Below, one piece after another: positions 42,881-51,027 of a stretch of 64,000 nt of DNA. Source of the DNA: DATBSK01 sp964532485 (GTDB lineage Bacteria; Actinomycetota; Acidimicrobiia; IMCC26256; PALSA-555); contig CAZHKE010000010.1 of NCBI GenBank assembly GCA_964532485.1, forward strand, positions 19,710 through 83,709, written 5' to 3'. How positions within the stretch are numbered: the first letter of the stretch is position 1; each line of letters opens with the position of its first letter. The notes under the pieces are model-generated. The model saw only the letters and a list, made by a program, of their open reading frames with translations, had not been told where the DNA came from and did not search any database. A program made the position numbers and the translations under genes.

Positions 42881-44112
42881 CAGCACGACGAGGTCGTCAC
42901 GGTGGACGACCTCGTGCGGCAACCCCTCGGGGAGCTNNNNNNNNNNNNNNNNNNNNNNNNNNNNNNNNNNNNNNNNNNNNNNNNNNNNNNNNNNNNNNNN
43001 NNNNNNNNNNNNNNNNNNNNNNNNNNNNNNNNNNNNAGCACGACGAGGTCGTCACGGTGGACGACCTCGTGCGGCAACCCCTCGGGGAGCTCACTCGTCC
43101 GCCGCCCGGCGACATCCCGGAGGGCCGAGGCGGAGAAGCGAGCGATCCCCTTCGCGAAGGGTTCGCCGTCGGCCACGACCTCCACCGCGTCCTCGGCATC
43201 GAAGTCGCCGTCGACCGAGAGGACGCCCGCCGGCAGCAGCGACCGCCCCTGCTCGGTCAGCGCTCGGCGGGCCCCACCGTCGACGACGATCCGGCCGGCC
43301 GCGGCGCGCGCGAACGCGATCCAGAGCTTTCGGCTCGACAGTCGATCCGTGCGGGGCCGCACCGCGGTGCCGACGGGGCGACCCGCGACGGCATCGAGCA
43401 CGACCCCCGGAGCGTCGGCTCCGGCGATGACGACTCGCACACCTGACCACACGGCGATCTTCGCCGCGGCGAGCTTGCTCGCCATCCCGCCGCTGCCACG
43501 CACGGTGCCGGCGCCCCCCGCCACCGACTCGAGCGCCTCGTCGACCTCGACGATCTCCTCGATGAGCGACGCGCGCTCGTCGAGGCGTGGGTCGGCCGTG
43601 AAGAGCCCCGCGGTGTCGGTGAGCAGGAGGAGCAGCTCCGCGCCCACGAGATGCGACACGAGCGCGGCAAGACGGTCGTTGTCTCCGTAGCGGATCTCGT
43701 CATCGGCGACGGTGTCGTTCTCGTTGACGACGGGCACGACCAGCAAGTCGACGAGACGTCCGATCGTTTCTCTGGCGTGCAGGTACTGCGTGCGGTGCCC
43801 GAAGTCGTGCGGTGTGAGCAGCACCTGGCCCGCCACGACCCCGTGTTCGCCCAGGATCGCCCCGATCCTCTCCATCAGCAGCGGCTGTCCGACGGCGGCG
43901 ACGGCCTGGAGCGTGCCGATGTCGGCGGGTCGGGCATCGAGACCCAGCGCTGGGAGGCCGGCTGCGATCGCGCCGGAGCAGACGACGACTACCTCGTGGC
44001 CTCCGCGGCGGGCCTGCGCGATCTCGGCGCAGAGCTTCACGAGGCGGGCGTCGTCGAGCTCGCCGCGCTCGGTCGTGATCGACGACGTGCCGATCTTGAC
44101 GACGGTCCTCAA
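42875..44112 (-). CDS. proB: Glutamate 5-kinase (interrupted by an assembly gap)
   Basis: First step of proline synthesis: ATP-dependent phosphorylation of glutamate. Kinase domain: VVKIGTSSITTERGELDDAR, VVVVCSGAIAAGLPALGLD, VVPVVNENDTVADDEIRYGD, RGSGGMASKLAAAKIAVWSG. The C-terminal PUA domain ends HEVVHRDDLVV. The 3' end is broken by 100 N and a duplicated 55-bp flank. Removing the N run and one flank gives an intact 360-aa frame ending in LP-stop at 42875. The start is probably TTG 44112, 19 bp after the obg stop. Confidence 0.93.
42882..42936. repeat. 55-bp duplicate flanking the gap, left copy
   Basis: Identical over all 55 bp to 43037-43091. It encodes the C-terminal residues of ProB. 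Judged to be an assembly duplication (overlapping contig ends), not a biological repeat. Confidence 0.9.
42937..43036. other. Scaffold gap of exactly 100 N
   Basis: A run of 100 unknown bases. The round number and the identical 55-bp flanks point to a placeholder gap between contigs that truly overlap. Confidence 0.97.
43037..43091. repeat. 55-bp duplicate flanking the gap, right copy
   Basis: Partner of 42882-42936. This copy continues in frame into the body of proB; the left copy continues into the proB stop codon and downstream repeat. Confidence 0.9.
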
Positions 44113-44131
44113 CTGGTCACCGGAAGCCCGC

Positions 44132-45370
44132 TCACGCGAAGCCCTCGACGTACTCGAGCTCGATCTCGCCGATGCGCACGGTGTCGCCTTCGTGCGCACC
44201 GGCGCGGGCCAGTGCACGCTCGACGCCCATCTTCCGGAAGCGATCCTGGACATAGGCCACCGCATCGGGGTTCGTGAGGTCGGCCATGGCGACGACCCGC
44301 TCTGCCGAGCGTCCCGTCACGCGATAGGCGCCGTCGGCATCGCGAACGATCGCGAAGCCCGATTCTCGAGGGCGATGCACCACGAAGCCCTCGTCGACCG
44401 GCTCGGACGCACGCGCCTCCTCGACCATCGTGGCGAGCGTGCCCAGGAACCGTGGAAGGCCCGACCCGGTCACGGCGGAGATCTGCAATCCGGTGAAGGG
44501 CACGGCCGCCACGTCGGCCTTGCTGCCGACGACGAGCCGCGGCCGCTCGAGGAGATCGGGGCGGTAGCGCGCGAGCTCGTCGACGAGCACGCGCTCCTGC
44601 TCCTCCGGTGAGCGTCCCTCGACGCTGGCGAGGTCGAGCAGCAGCACGAGCACGCGAGCACGCTCGACGTGTCGCAAGAAGGTGTGACCCAGCCCGCGAC
44701 CCTCGGCAGCGCCTTCGACGAGCCCGGGGATGTCGGCGAGCACGAGCTCGTGACCGTCGAAGCGCACGACGCCGAGGTGCGGCTCGAGCGTCGTGAACGG
44801 ATAGGCGGCGATGCGGGGCTTCGCCGCGCTCACGACCGAGATCAACGTCGACTTTCCGGAGTTGGGGAAGCCGACGAGCGCCGCGTCGGCGAGGAGCTTG
44901 ACCTCGAGCTTCAACCAGTGCTCTTCCCCGAACTCCCCCTGCTCGGCGAAGGTGGGTGCCCGGCGAGCGTTCGACAGGAACCGGGCGTTGCCGCGACCGC
45001 CCCGCCCGCCCCGGGCCGCGACGAACGAGTCTCCGTGGTGCACGAGGTCCGCCAGGATCTGCCCGTCGCGTGCTCGCACGACCGTGCCTTCGGGAACGGT
45101 GACGGCGAGGTCGCTCCCGCGCGCGCCGTGGCGCTTCTTTCCCTGGCCGTGCCTGCCCGACTCGGCGCGCCGGTGAGGATGGTCGCGGAACGCGAGCAGG
45201 GACGCGGTGTTGCGGTCGGCCACGACGATCACGTCGCCGCCGTCGCCGCCGTCACCGCCGTCGGGCCCACCCTTGGGCACATGCGCCTCGCGCCGGAACG
45301 ACATCGCGCCCGCGCCGCCGTCACCCCCCCGCAGGTTGCACTGCACCTCGTCGACGAACGCGGACTGCAC
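44132..45370 (-). CDS. obg: GTPase Obg/CgtA
   Basis: Large-subunit assembly and stress GTPase, 412 aa. N-terminal glycine-rich OBG domain (CNLRGGDGGAGAMSFRREAH, KGGPDGGDGGDGGDVIVVAD), G domain with GFPNSGKST (167-175), YPFTTLEPHLGVV, DIPGLVEGA, and the G4 element reading VVGSKADV. A C-terminal OCT domain (FVVHRPRESGFAIVRD, ERALARAGAHEGDTVRIGEI) completes it. Order rplU-rpmA-obg-proB is conserved. Confidence 0.97.
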   Translation of the reverse strand: MQSAFVDEVQCNLRGGDGGAGAMSFRREAHVPKGGPDGGDGGDGGDVIVVADRNTASLLAFRDHPHRRAESGRHGQGKKRHGARGSDLAVTVPEGTVVRARDGQILADLVHHGDSFVAARGGRGGRGNARFLSNARRAPTFAEQGEFGEEHWLKLEVKLLADAALVGFPNSGKSTLISVVSAAKPRIAAYPFTTLEPHLGVVRFDGHELVLADIPGLVEGAAEGRGLGHTFLRHVERARVLVLLLDLASVEGRSPEEQERVLVDELARYRPDLLERPRLVVGSKADVAAVPFTGLQISAVTGSGLPRFLGTLATMVEEARASEPVDEGFVVHRPRESGFAIVRDADGAYRVTGRSAERVVAMADLTNPDAVAYVQDRFRKMGVERALARAGAHEGDTVRIGEIELEYVEGFA

Positions 45371-45435
45371 GGCACAAGCCTACGGAGGAGACGCAACGAC
45401 TGACGTGAGGTTCCGCGCCGAGACGGATGCGTCAG

Positions 45436-45501
45436 CAGCGGAGCGAGCGACCCGCCGGGCGGCCCCGGGTACCCCGGCGCCGAGCGAGCGACGCAGTCAA
45501 G
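45436..45501 (-). repeat. Stop-codon-adjacent GC-rich repeat (rpmA end)
   Basis: Direct repeats AGCGAGCGAC at 45442-45451 and 45483-45492 flank a GC-rich imperfect palindrome centred on GGGTACCC. The rpmA stop TGA lies 4 nt beyond the second repeat, exactly as at the end of proB. Confidence 0.72.
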
Positions 45502-45748
45502 ACGGCGTGACGTCGACGAGCTTGCGGCCCTTGCGGCGACCGAACTGCACGACGCCGTCAGCAGTCGCGAAGAGCGTGTCGTCGCCGCCGCGGCCGACGT
45601 TCTCGCCGGGGTGGAACTTCGTCCCGCGCTGGCGCACGAGGATCGCGCCGGCCAGCACGGGAGTGCCCGAATGGACCTTCACCCCGAGCCGCTGCGCAGC
45701 GGAGTCGCGGCCGTTGCGTGAGGACGCGGCACCCTTCTTCTTCGACAT
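45497..45748 (-). CDS. rpmA: 50S ribosomal protein L27
   Basis: An 83-aa basic protein beginning MSKKKGAASSRNGRDSAAQR, with GVKVHSGTPVLAGAILVRQR and GTKFHPGENVGRGGDDTLFA. The N-terminus that reaches the peptidyl-transferase centre has no cleavable Firmicutes-type extension. It lies 6 bp after rplU. Confidence 0.97.
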   Translation of the reverse strand: MSKKKGAASSRNGRDSAAQRLGVKVHSGTPVLAGAILVRQRGTKFHPGENVGRGGDDTLFATADGVVQFGRRKGRKLVDVTPS

Positions 45749-45754
45749 CGTTCG

Positions 45755-46117
45755 CTACTCCTGCTCGCCCTTGGCCCGCGCGCCCTTCGTCGCGCCGGGC
45801 GTGATCTTGGTGATCTCGATCAGCGACTGCTGCTGGCGGTGACCCCACCGACGGCGCTGATTCGACTTCGACTTGTAGGTGAAGCCGCGGATCTTGGGGC
45901 CCTTGGCCTCACCCACGACCCTGGCCATGACCTTCACGCCACTCAGCTGCTTCGGCGTGGCGAGCACGGTCTCACCGTCGACGACGAGAACGGGCGCGAG
46001 CTCGACCTCGGAGCCCGTGTCGGTGGACGCGCCCTCGCTCTTGATGCGCTCGACCTCGAGGCGCTGGCCGGGCTCGACCCGGTACTGCTTGCCGCCGGTG
46101 CGGATCACTGCATACAT
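45755..46117 (-). CDS. rplU: 50S ribosomal protein L21
   Basis: A 120-aa protein from ATG 46117: MYAVIRTGGKQYRVEPGQRL, then VMARVVGEAKGPKIRGFTYK and SKSNQRRRWGHRQQQSLIEI. A lysine/glutamate tail of about 15 residues extends beyond the normal L21 end. It binds 23S rRNA and is followed by rpmA. The 91-bp leader contains a small GC hairpin (CGCCGG/CCGGCG, 46192-46205) just after the rne stop. Confidence 0.96.
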   Translation of the reverse strand: MYAVIRTGGKQYRVEPGQRLEVERIKSEGASTDTGSEVELAPVLVVDGETVLATPKQLSGVKVMARVVGEAKGPKIRGFTYKSKSNQRRRWGHRQQQSLIEITKITPGATKGARAKGEQE

Positions 46118-46208
46118 GCGCGTTCGCCTGCTCGGTGCGTCGGGTGGCTCGTCTCCCTGAACCGTTCCGGTAGGCAGGTCTGGGAGCGCGACGCCGGAGC
46201 CGGCGATG

Positions 46209-48119
46209 CTACCGCAGCTCCTCCAGCAGAGTCTCGTCGAGGAGGTAGCCGCGGCCCTCACAGGTCGGACAGGTCTCGCTCACCGACTCGACGAGCCCCT
46301 CCGACACGCGCTTGCGCGTCATCTCCACCAGCCCGAGCTCGGAGATCTCGAAGACCTGGGTGCGGGTCTTGTCGCGAGCCAGGGCATCACGAAACGCCTT
46401 CACCACCTTGTCGCGGTTGTCGCGGATCTCCATGTCGATGAAGTCGATCACGATGATCCCGCCGATGTCGCGCAGGCGGAGCTGGCGGGCGACCTCGTCG
46501 GCCGCCTCGAGGTTGTTCTTGAAGACCGTCTCCTCGAGGTTCGACCGTCCGACGTTCTTGCCGGTGTTGACGTCGATGACGGTGAGTGCCTCGGTCCGCT
46601 CGATGATCAATGAACCCCCAGATGGCAACCACACCTTGCGGTCGAGCGCCTTCAGCAGCTGCTCCTGGACGTGGTGACGCTCGAAGAGCGGGAGCCCCTC
46701 GGCGTCCTCGTCGTAGTACTCGATGCGCTCGGCGAGCTCGGGGGTGACCGCTTCGATGTAGGCGCGCACCTCCTCGTAGAGCGCGCGGTCGTCGATGAGG
46801 ACGCCGCGGTACTCCTTCGTGAACTCCTCCCGCAGCAGACGCAGCACGAGCGACGGCTCCTGGTAGAGCAGTCGGGCGCGCTTGGATCGCGACGCGAGCT
46901 CGGAGATCTGCTCCCATTGCTGGAGGAGACGCTGCATGTCGCGTGCCAGCTCGTCGGCGCTCGCTCCTTCAGCCGCGGTCCGGACGATGAGCCCGGCGTC
47001 GGACGGGCGCAGTCCCTCGAGGACCCCACGAAGGCGCTTGCGCTCGTCGTCGGGCAGTCGCTTCGAGATTCCGTAGGTGTTCGGCTGCCCCGGGACCATC
47101 ACGACGAAGCGACCCGCGAGGCTCACCTCCTGAGTGAGGCGCGCGCCCTTCGCGCCGATCGGGTTCTTGGTCACCTGCACGGTCACCATCTGGCCGTTCT
47201 TCAGCATTCGCTCGATCTTGGGATGGTCGCCCTCGATCTCGCCCCGGTCCCAGGCGACGTCGCCGCGGTAGAGCACACCGTTCTTCGGTGTGGCGATGTC
47301 GACGAACGCCGCCTCCATCCCGGGAAGCACGTTCTGCACTCGACCGAGGTAGATGTTGCCGTCGATCGACATGTCGTCGTCCTGCGCGGTGCTGACGGAG
47401 TGCTCGATCAGCACGCGGCCCTCGAGGAGAGCGATGTGCGTGTGGCCATCGGGCCGGACGTGCACACACATCATGTAGCGGCCGGACGGACGCCCCTTGC
47501 GCGTGCGACCGCGTCGACGAGCGCGAGTCGCCTCGTCGAGGTCGTCGAGCGCGACTGCATCGCCGAGCCCCAGGTCGGCGTGCACGACGTCGTCACGCGA
47601 CGCGGGCGGCGCTGCGTTGTCGTTGGCGCTCTTGTTGCGACCGCGCCCGCCCCGCCGACGCCGACGACCCGAGGACTTCTTCGGTGCTTTGTCGGCGACC
47701 GGCGGCGCAGGCCGTGAGTCGCCGATCTTGGGCTTCGTCGATGCGCCCGCCGTGTCGAGGCCTGCGTCGTCGCGGGCCTCCGACGCGACGTCGTCGCTCG
47801 TCAGGCCGCGGTCGGCTTCCGCGCGGCTCCAGTCGCCGGGCTCGTCGCTCGTGACATCGGTCGCGCCGTCGCCCTTGGGCGTGCCGGGAGCCTTGGTCTG
47901 GGCAGCCTGGATCTCGCCAGTCTTGGTGCCGCCACGATCTGGCTTGCGCCGGTTCCGCCCCCCGCGTGAGCCCCGCCGGCGACGCTTCGGCGCGCTGCCG
48001 TCGACGTCAGGCGATGAGCCGCCGTTGCCGCCAGGCGCCGCTTGGCTCGAGCGCGCCGGCCCCGGGTTGGTCGACTCCTTGGGCTCGGGTGAGCCCTGAG
48101 TCGTGGTCTCGTCGGTCAT
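46209..48119 (-). CDS. rne: RNase E/G family ribonuclease
   Basis: Endoribonuclease for mRNA decay and rRNA processing, 636 aa. The N-terminal ~230 residues are low-complexity, basic and acidic (KRRRRGSRGGRNRRKPDRGG, SSGRRRRRGGRGRNKSANDN), as in other actinobacterial enzymes. The S1 domain (DGNIYLGRVQNVLPGMEAAF) and catalytic domain (TVIDVNTGKNVG, GGIIVIDFIDMEIRDNRDKV) follow, then the zinc-link CPTC. Start ATG 48119 has AAGGA upstream. The 5' end overlaps the DUF2344 gene by 113 bp in another frame. Confidence 0.95.
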   Translation of the reverse strand: MTDETTTQGSPEPKESTNPGPARSSQAAPGGNGGSSPDVDGSAPKRRRRGSRGGRNRRKPDRGGTKTGEIQAAQTKAPGTPKGDGATDVTSDEPGDWSRAEADRGLTSDDVASEARDDAGLDTAGASTKPKIGDSRPAPPVADKAPKKSSGRRRRRGGRGRNKSANDNAAPPASRDDVVHADLGLGDAVALDDLDEATRARRRGRTRKGRPSGRYMMCVHVRPDGHTHIALLEGRVLIEHSVSTAQDDDMSIDGNIYLGRVQNVLPGMEAAFVDIATPKNGVLYRGDVAWDRGEIEGDHPKIERMLKNGQMVTVQVTKNPIGAKGARLTQEVSLAGRFVVMVPGQPNTYGISKRLPDDERKRLRGVLEGLRPSDAGLIVRTAAEGASADELARDMQRLLQQWEQISELASRSKRARLLYQEPSLVLRLLREEFTKEYRGVLIDDRALYEEVRAYIEAVTPELAERIEYYDEDAEGLPLFERHHVQEQLLKALDRKVWLPSGGSLIIERTEALTVIDVNTGKNVGRSNLEETVFKNNLEAADEVARQLRLRDIGGIIVIDFIDMEIRDNRDKVVKAFRDALARDKTRTQVFEISELGLVEMTRKRVSEGLVESVSETCPTCEGRGYLLDETLLEELR

Positions 48120-48861
48120 TCGGAATTCCTTTGTTCGAAGCACGCGCGTCGTCCGACGCGCGTGGCGCGCGATCGGCTGCCAGCGGCTCGTGCCGCGCGC
48201 CGTCGCGCTGGATCCATTGACAGGTACGCAGCACACGATCTGCCGTCACGTCGCCGGGCGCGCCCGCGAAGTCGCGGAGTGCGCCGAGGAGCTCGGCCGG
48301 TCGGATGCCGCGCGGCTTGGTCGCCACCTCTGCATGGACCGTGCCGTCGGTCAGGAGCTCGAGATGGCGGAGGCCGGGTCGCAGGTCGTCGACGACCTCA
48401 CGGCCCTTGCGGGTCGTGGTGATGGAGATCTGGGGAGCCGCGTTCGCCCGGTCGATCGCGGCTTCGAGGTCGCGGCGCGTCACCGCGGCCGGCTCGAAGT
48501 GGTACTCGACGCTGGTGATCGCCTCCTGCAGTGCCGGGGCCCGCGCGGCGAGCGGCGCGACGCCGCCGACCCGCACACCTTCGGGCAGGATCTCGCCGAG
48601 CGCGCCGGGCAGCATCTCGAGGTCGACCGGCTCGGTGAGCTCGACGTCGAGGTACTCGGCGTCGCTCTCGTGACCGACGCCGAGTGCCAATCCGAGGCTG
48701 ACCTTCGGTCGCGGTGAGAAGCCCTGGGTGAACGCCAGCGGGAGCTCGACGACACGGAAAGCTCGCTCGAACCCGCGGGCGAGGTCGCGGTGGCCCACGA
48801 ACCGAACCTTGCCGCGCTTGGAGTAGCGCAGCCGAATCGGGAAGCCGGCGTCACCGCGCAT
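48007..48861 (-). CDS. TIGR03936/DUF2344-family radical-SAM-associated protein
   Basis: A 284-aa protein starting MRGDAGFPIRLRYSKRGKVR, then FVGHRDLARGFERAFRVVEL and AFTQGFSPRPKVSLGLALGV, the family core. It always travels with the TIGR03960 radical SAM protein upstream, with which it overlaps by 11 bp. In many bacteria the two are one polypeptide. The substrate is unknown; proximity to rne-rplU-rpmA suggests an RNA or ribosome link. The last ~38 codons run out of frame into rne and look like non-family tail, so the true end may have drifted. Confidence 0.85.
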   Translation of the reverse strand: MRGDAGFPIRLRYSKRGKVRFVGHRDLARGFERAFRVVELPLAFTQGFSPRPKVSLGLALGVGHESDAEYLDVELTEPVDLEMLPGALGEILPEGVRVGGVAPLAARAPALQEAITSVEYHFEPAAVTRRDLEAAIDRANAAPQISITTTRKGREVVDDLRPGLRHLELLTDGTVHAEVATKPRGIRPAELLGALRDFAGAPGDVTADRVLRTCQWIQRDGARHEPLAADRAPRASDDARASNKGIPNDRRDHDSGLTRAQGVDQPGAGALEPSGAWRQRRLIA

Positions 48862-50854
48862 CGCTGACCCCCACGGCACTGGGCTCCGGGGACGTGCCGG
48901 GCGCGCCGATCGTGACCGGGATCCACGAGCGCACGTCGGCGCTGCTCCCTTCGAGATCCTGACCCGTGCCCTGGCTCCCCCCGGCGGGTGCGACCGATGA
49001 CGCCACGACGTGCTCGAGCGCGTAGCCGGTGCACACACCGCAGTCGTAGCACGGCGTCCAGCGGCAGTCGGGCAGCCCGTGCTCGGCGAGCGCGGCCCGC
49101 CAGTCCTGCCACAGGAAGTCCTTGTGCAGCCCGGCCGCGATGTGGTCCCACGGCAGGACCTCGTCGTCGGCGCGGTGTCGCGTGACGTACCAGTCGGGAT
49201 CGAGCCCTTCTGCTGCCATCGCGTCGAGCCACCGCTCGAGGTCGAACCGCTCGCTCCACTCCTGGAACGTCCCACCGCTGCGCCAGACGCGCTCGATGAC
49301 GCGTCCGATGCGGCGGTCGCCGCGACTCACGATCCCCTCGGCGAACGTGGCGCCGGGGTCGTGCCACTTGAGCTGCACGTTCGTCTTGCGAGTCGCGTCG
49401 CGCAGCAACGACACCTTGCGTCGAAGCTCGTCGACGGAGTTCTGCCCGAACCACTGGAAGGGTGTGTGCGCCTTCGGCACGAACCCGCCGACCGATGCAG
49501 TGCACGTGGCGCCCTTGGTGTGCCGGCGACCGATCTCGACGACGTTGCGCGCGAGCTCTGCGATGCCGAGCGTGTCCTCGTCGGTCTCCGTCGGGAGGCC
49601 CGTGAGGAAGTAGAGCTTCACGCGTCGCCAGCCACTCGAGTACGCGGCGTCGACCGCCGCGTAGAGATCGGCCTCGGTGATCAGCTTGTTGATCACCTTC
49701 CGCATGCGCCACGTGCCGGCCTCGGGCGCGAACGTCAGGCCGGTGCGCCGCACCTTCTGGATCTCGGCCGCGATACCGACGGTGAACGCGTCGACGCGCA
49801 GGGACGGCAGGGAGACTCCGACGCAGCCCGTACCCTGCTGACCCGAGACCAGATCGGAGACCACGTCACCGATTCCCGTGAAGTCGGCGGTCGACAACGA
49901 GGTGAGCGCGACCTCGTCGTAGCCCGAGCGCTTCAGACCGTTGCGCACCATCGTGCGCACCTGCTCCTCGGGCCGCTCCCGCACCGGACGAGTGATCATC
50001 CCCGCCTGGCAGAAGCGACAACCCCGCGTGCAGCCCCGGAACACCTCGACGTTGAGCCGATCGTGAACGACCTCGACCAGCGGCACGAGCTGCTGCTTGG
50101 GGTACGGCCACTCGGCGAGATCCGCGAGCGTCCGCTTCTCGACCCGCTCGGGCACGTCGGCGTGCCTGGGCCGGACGCCGACGAGATCAGCACCCGAGTA
50201 CTCGACGTCGTAGAGCGACGGGACGTAGACACCCGCGAGCGCCGCCAGCTCTCGCAGCACGACCTCACGCGACGAACGTCTCGAGCTCTTCCAGGCGCCC
50301 AGCACGGCGTTGACCTCGCTGACGACTTCCTCCCCGTCACCGAGCACGAACGCGTCGACGAAGTCGGCCAGGGGCTCAGGGTTGAACGCGCAGTGCCCAC
50401 CCGCGAGGACGATCGGCGCGTCGGGCGGGCGATCCTCGCTGCGCACGGCCACGCCGGCGAGGTCGATGCAGTTGAGCACGTTCGTGTACACGAGCTCGGC
50501 CGACAGGTTGAACGCGAGCACGTCGAAGGCGTGCGCGGGCCGATGCGTCTCCAACGAGAACAGCGGAACGCCGTTGGCTCTCATCTCTGCCTCGAGATCG
50601 ACCCACGGGGCGTAGGCACGCTCCGCGGCCGCGTCCTGGCGTTCGTTGAGGATCTCGTAGAGGATCTGGAGGCCCTGGTTGGGCAGGCCGATCTCGTAGG
50701 TGTCGGGATACAGGAGCAGCCACGAGACCTGATCGTCTCGATGCCGTGGGAGAGCGCTCCCCCGCTCCATCCCGATGTAGCGAGCAGGCTTCTCGACCCG
50801 GCCCAGCAGCGGCTCGATCCTCGGCCACAGATCGAGGCCGAAGTCGGTCGTCAT
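48851..50854 (-). CDS. TIGR03960-family B12-binding-like radical SAM protein
   Basis: A 667-aa protein. The N-terminal part is B12-binding-like (SWLLLYPDTYEIGLPNQGLQ, VLAFNLSAELVYTNVLNCID, IVLAGGHCAFNPEPLADFVD). The radical SAM domain has the cluster motif GCTRGCRFC in VFRGCTRGCRFCQAGMITRP, then LTSLSTADFTGIGDVVSDLV and FAPEAGTWRMRKVINK. The C-terminal region has CYDCGVCTG, a possible extra metal site. Function unknown; conserved next to rne in actinobacteria. Start ATG 50854. Confidence 0.9.
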   Translation of the reverse strand: MTTDFGLDLWPRIEPLLGRVEKPARYIGMERGSALPRHRDDQVSWLLLYPDTYEIGLPNQGLQILYEILNERQDAAAERAYAPWVDLEAEMRANGVPLFSLETHRPAHAFDVLAFNLSAELVYTNVLNCIDLAGVAVRSEDRPPDAPIVLAGGHCAFNPEPLADFVDAFVLGDGEEVVSEVNAVLGAWKSSRRSSREVVLRELAALAGVYVPSLYDVEYSGADLVGVRPRHADVPERVEKRTLADLAEWPYPKQQLVPLVEVVHDRLNVEVFRGCTRGCRFCQAGMITRPVRERPEEQVRTMVRNGLKRSGYDEVALTSLSTADFTGIGDVVSDLVSGQQGTGCVGVSLPSLRVDAFTVGIAAEIQKVRRTGLTFAPEAGTWRMRKVINKLITEADLYAAVDAAYSSGWRRVKLYFLTGLPTETDEDTLGIAELARNVVEIGRRHTKGATCTASVGGFVPKAHTPFQWFGQNSVDELRRKVSLLRDATRKTNVQLKWHDPGATFAEGIVSRGDRRIGRVIERVWRSGGTFQEWSERFDLERWLDAMAAEGLDPDWYVTRHRADDEVLPWDHIAAGLHKDFLWQDWRAALAEHGLPDCRWTPCYDCGVCTGYALEHVVASSVAPAGGSQGTGQDLEGSSADVRSWIPVTIGAPGTSPEPSAVGVSDAR

Positions 50855-50906
50855 CGTGGCTCCAGTGTACCCCCGGGTTCACCGCTGCTTCGGGGCTGAT
50901 CCCGTA

Positions 50907-51015
50907 GGGGACGCCGGGGATCGTGCCGTAGGCAAGTTCGCTGAGGTCCGGCGCTGCGGAGCAGCGGCGTGCCGAAGCGATGTCCGCAGCCCTAGGCAGG
51001 GTCCCCGGCGTCCCC
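50907..51015 (-). other. Long imperfect hairpin between rodA and the radical SAM gene
   Basis: A perfect 14-bp stem GGGGACGCCGGGGA (50907-50920) and TCCCCGGCGTCCCC (51002-51015) encloses 81 nt. Inside is a second 8-bp stem GCTGCGGA/TCCGCAGC (50953-50960 and 50983-50990). The whole element lies in the 173-bp gap after the rodA stop and before the radical SAM gene. A TACACT (-10-like) lies 10 bp before that gene. It may be a terminator or a structured leader RNA. I do not recognise a known riboswitch. Confidence 0.6.
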
Positions 51016-51027
51016 GACTCGCGAGTG

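Noticed and set aside
40285..43446. Long plus-strand frame across the N run, and the 993-codon minus frame 41284-44265
   Set aside because: Both rely on reading through 100 unknown bases. The minus frame is really proA and proB; the plus frame is their shadow.
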